A stretch of 7,129 nucleotides of DNA from DASQDN01 sp035630195 (GTDB lineage: Bacteria; Acidobacteriota; Terriglobia; Bryobacterales; Bryobacteraceae): NCBI GenBank assembly GCA_035630195.1, contig DASQLD010000558.1, forward strand, positions 1 through 7,129, read 5' to 3'. Made by a program: the position numbers and the translations under genes. Positions 4,756-7,129 of the stretch are shown piece after piece. Position 1 is the first letter of the stretch, and each line of letters starts with the position of its first letter. The notes under the pieces were generated by a model. It saw only the letters and a program-made list of their open reading frames with translations, was not told where the DNA came from and made no database searches.

Positions 4756-7129
4756 CACCTCAGCCGAGCAGACCCGCGCATCAAGCGCTCGTCCTCGACC
4801 TTTATCTATCTGCGCGGGACTTGCCCGCAACCGAATGGCGGGCCTTCATCGAGAACCACACGAAGGATCCGGAAGTCCTCCGTGAAGTTCTCTGGTTCTT
4901 ACAAGCCAAAACACAAACGATCCTCAACGAGGACATCACACAATCCGATCCTCGACAACTCGACACCGACCCTCTGAAGAAGGACGATGTCATTGCGGGC
5001 CGCTATCATGTAACGCGTAAGCTCGGCAACGGCGGCATGGGGGTTGTCTATGAGGTGTTGGATAGCGCTATGGAAGAGAAGCGCGCCCTTAAGGTGATCT
5101 GCGCTGGAGCGGAAGGTAGCGCAGATCTACGGATGCGCTTCTACCGGGAAGTTAAGACCGCCCAGCGCGTAGCTCATGAAAACGTCTGCAGAATCTACGA
5201 CATTGGTTTCGATCCACCGCTAAATCATTCGGTTGGACAGGAATCCGATCGGCTTTTGTTTCTCACGATGGAGTACCTCGAGGGAGAGACCTTGGCGGAT
5301 CGAATCTCTCGACATCAGTTCAGTCAGGAAGCCACCCTCGGAATCATTCGACAAGTCGTCCAGGCTTTGATCGCAGCTCACGAGCATGGCGTAATCCATC
5401 GCGATATCAAGCCCTCGAACATTATGCTCGTTCCCCGGCGGGATGGGTCGTTTCGAGCTGTCGTCATGGACTTCGGACTCGCTCGGTGTGTAAACGACGA
5501 GGCGGACCCACAGCTTACGCGAGTCGGTGGAGTCATCGGTACGATCCCGTACATGGCGCCCGAGCAGGCTCTTGGACAGTACACTCCGGCAACGGATGTA
5601 TTCGCGCTCGGAATCGTCATCTACGAGATGTTGACCGGGAAACGGCCGTTCCCGCCGGGCATGGGTTTCGCCGAACGGATCCCGGTTCCGCCTTCCCAGT
5701 ATCTTCCTGAAATCGATCCCCGATGGGAAGCTGCCATCCTAAAGTGTCTTTCGGCCGATGCCTCCAAACGTTTTCAGAACCCGGCTGACCTGATTGCGGC
5801 GCTTGAGCCGCCAGTTAAAGTTCCTGCTCCGCCGCCAACACCTAACGTGGTCCCACCATGGCGGCCGACGAGAAAACAGTGGATAGTCGCGGGCTTGGCA
5901 GCGGCAACGATCACCGGGGTGGGCATACTCTCGTTTTTCGTCCCACCCGGCAAAATCGATAAAACCGACGCCCGCTTCGTCGCCGTTCTGCCCTTCAGTG
6001 TAGTCGGCGACGCCCCGAATTCCGATCTACTGGCCCTCGGCCTTACTGATTCTTTGTCGGCGCGCCTGTTTCAATGGCAAAACGTTCGAATGCCTGCAAC
6101 CGCGGCGGTTGAACGCGTCGGCAATTTTCCACTCAAGAGAATCGGCCGTGAACTGGGCGTCAATATCGTCGTCCGCGGCAGCGTCCAAACCGACGGCGCT
6201 AAGGTCCAGGTAAACCTCAAGATCGAAGATGTCGCCGCTGAAAAGATACTCAAGCAGGAGGTTCTGTCCGGTACACGGTCGCGTTACTCCGAGCTCCAGG
6301 ACAGAGTCTATGCCACGGTCGTGTCAGCATTAGACCTTCAGTCCGGAAAGAGCCATCCACCGCAGTCGGTCAATGTCGCCAGCACCAATCCACAAGCAGC
6401 CGACCTCTTCTGGAAAGCGCGTCAGAAGATGAGCCAACAGCGTAGTGTTCAGGACGTGCGCGAGGCGATCGGATATTACGAGCAGTCGATCAAACTCGAT
6501 CCAACCTTCGCTCGCGCCAGCGCATTCCTGTCGGACGCTTATGTCGTTCTCTATCGTTCGACGAAAGAAAGGATCGACGCGGACAAAGCCGTCTATGCAG
6601 CCGAGCAAGCGCGCCGTCTCGACGAAAGCGCCGCCTATGCGCACTTCGCGCTTGGTTATGCCTATAACGTTATCGGTCAGACTCCGGCCGCGATCAGCGA
6701 GACGCGCCGTGCCCTTGAACTGGCGCCGAACTCGGCTGACGGGCATCGCCGGCTCGGACGCATTTATCAGGACTCAGGCGACAAGAAATCGGCGCTCGAA
6801 TCCTTCCAACGAGCGCTCGAAATTAACCCCCACGATTGGAATTCCAACCTGCAGCTTGCCGCTGCTTACTTCCGATATGGGGACACGGCAAATGCCCTTC
6901 AACATTACAAGCGTATAACGGAACAAGTGCCCGAGCGCGCTGAGGGTTTTCAAGGCCTTGGCGCTACGTATCACCAGATGGGGAATTTCAAGAGCAGCCA
7001 GAAGGCGTTTGAAAAGGCCCTTTCGATACAGAAGCGTCCAGCGAACTATTCTGGCCTCGGTACCGCCTACCACTATCAGGGCCGCTATGCCGACGCAATC
7101 CAAATGTTCCAAAAGGCCATCGAGCTGGC
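4752..7129 (+). CDS. Receptor-type Ser/Thr protein kinase with TolB-N-like and TPR regions, 3' end outside window
   Basis: This is one uninterrupted frame of 792 codons, running off the right edge. Residues 1-83 are an N-terminal helical segment (ATEWRAFIENH, DPEVLREVLWFL) seen before the catalytic domain in many kinases paired with TIGR02999 sigma factors. The Hanks-type kinase domain spans about 84-351 and is intact: glycine loop LGNGGMGVVY (91-100), ATP lysine K114, alpha-C glutamate E133, HRDIKPSN (216-223) with catalytic D218 and N223, DFG (240-242), activation-loop T256 and T264, APE (269-271), D282 and R340. A proline-rich linker (352-376) with basic RPTRK precedes one membrane span (377-397), so the kinase is cytoplasmic. 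The outer part starts with a TolB-N-like (COG5616) domain, about 408-507 (RFVAVLPF, LGVNIVVRGSVQ). At least seven TPR units follow: 551-584, 587-625, 628-661, 662-695, 696-729, 730-762 and 763 onward. It probably senses an extracytoplasmic ligand or partner and phosphorylates cytoplasmic targets, perhaps the coupled sigma factor; the targets are inference. Confidence 0.95.
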   Translation, partial: MTPQPSRPAHQALVLDLYLSARDLPATEWRAFIENHTKDPEVLREVLWFLQAKTQTILNEDITQSDPRQLDTDPLKKDDVIAGRYHVTRKLGNGGMGVVYEVLDSAMEEKRALKVICAGAEGSADLRMRFYREVKTAQRVAHENVCRIYDIGFDPPLNHSVGQESDRLLFLTMEYLEGETLADRISRHQFSQEATLGIIRQVVQALIAAHEHGVIHRDIKPSNIMLVPRRDGSFRAVVMDFGLARCVNDEADPQLTRVGGVIGTIPYMAPEQALGQYTPATDVFALGIVIYEMLTGKRPFPPGMGFAERIPVPPSQYLPEIDPRWEAAILKCLSADASKRFQNPADLIAALEPPVKVPAPPPTPNVVPPWRPTRKQWIVAGLAAATITGVGILSFFVPPGKIDKTDARFVAVLPFSVVGDAPNSDLLALGLTDSLSARLFQWQNVRMPATAAVERVGNFPLKRIGRELGVNIVVRGSVQTDGAKVQVNLKIEDVAAEKILKQEVLSGTRSRYSELQDRVYATVVSALDLQSGKSHPPQSVNVASTNPQAADLFWKARQKMSQQRSVQDVREAIGYYEQSIKLDPTFARASAFLSDAYVVLYRSTKERIDADKAVYAAEQARRLDESAAYAHFALGYAYNVIGQTPAAISETRRALELAPNSADGHRRLGRIYQDSGDKKSALESFQRALEINPHDWNSNLQLAAAYFRYGDTANALQHYKRITEQVPERAEGFQGLGATYHQMGNFKSSQKAFEKALSIQKRPANYSGLGTAYHYQGRYADAIQMFQKAIEL

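Noticed and set aside
6330..7112. Minus-strand open frames opposite the TPR region (6330-6746 and 6774-7112) and a plus-strand alternative frame (6445-6918).
   Set aside because: The kinase frame is continuous through them with clear TPR periodicity; the alternatives show no recognisable features.
1..7129. Mobile elements, CRISPR repeats, tRNA genes or phage genes.
   Set aside because: No terminal inverted repeats, transposase motifs, regularly spaced repeats or tRNA cloverleaf sequences were seen on either strand; composition looks uniform.

Overview
The window reads as chromosomal DNA of an acidobacterium (phylum Acidobacteriota; a Bryobacterales/Solibacter-type organism is plausible but not proven). 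Three features point there together. The first is the C-terminus of an FtsX/MacB-type permease of the kind expanded as 'acidobacterial duplicated orphan permeases'. The second is an ECF-like sigma factor with the 'HTLQPTA' signature of the TIGR02999/Sig-70_X6 group. The third is a membrane Ser/Thr kinase carrying a TolB-N-like domain and TPR repeats. No RNA genes, insertion sequences, CRISPR arrays or phage genes were found. Coding density is very high: every intergenic gap is under 100 bases, so no stretch over 300 bases lacks a gene.

Layout. (1) Bases 1-309, plus strand: the end of a permease gene that begins outside the window. It converges on (2), a minus-strand three-gene block read right to left: an unrecognised 158-residue helical protein (4162-3686), pheS (3681-2659) and pheT (2652-325). 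The gaps are 4 and 6 bases, so this is almost certainly one operon. (3) Bases 4163-4251: an 89-base divergent intergenic region with a TATA-type element usable as a -10 box on both strands. (4) Plus strand: a 167-residue ECF-like sigma factor (4252-4755), overlapping by the four bases ATGA with a large receptor-type Ser/Thr kinase (4752 to beyond 7129).

How the genes work together. PheS and PheT are the alpha and beta subunits of phenylalanyl-tRNA synthetase (alpha2beta2), a housekeeping enzyme. The short upstream partner gene has no known role that I can assign. The sigma factor and kinase form a compact candidate signalling module. The kinase has a cytoplasmic catalytic domain, one membrane span, and extracytoplasmic TolB-N-like and TPR regions. 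The sigma factor lacks the usual acidic 'DAED'-type residues in region 2.2 and has Pro-Thr there instead. That is consistent with, but does not prove, activation by phosphorylation as described for the Vibrio EcfP/PknT pair. This is the most interesting part of the window. The families are known; the specific wiring here is inference.
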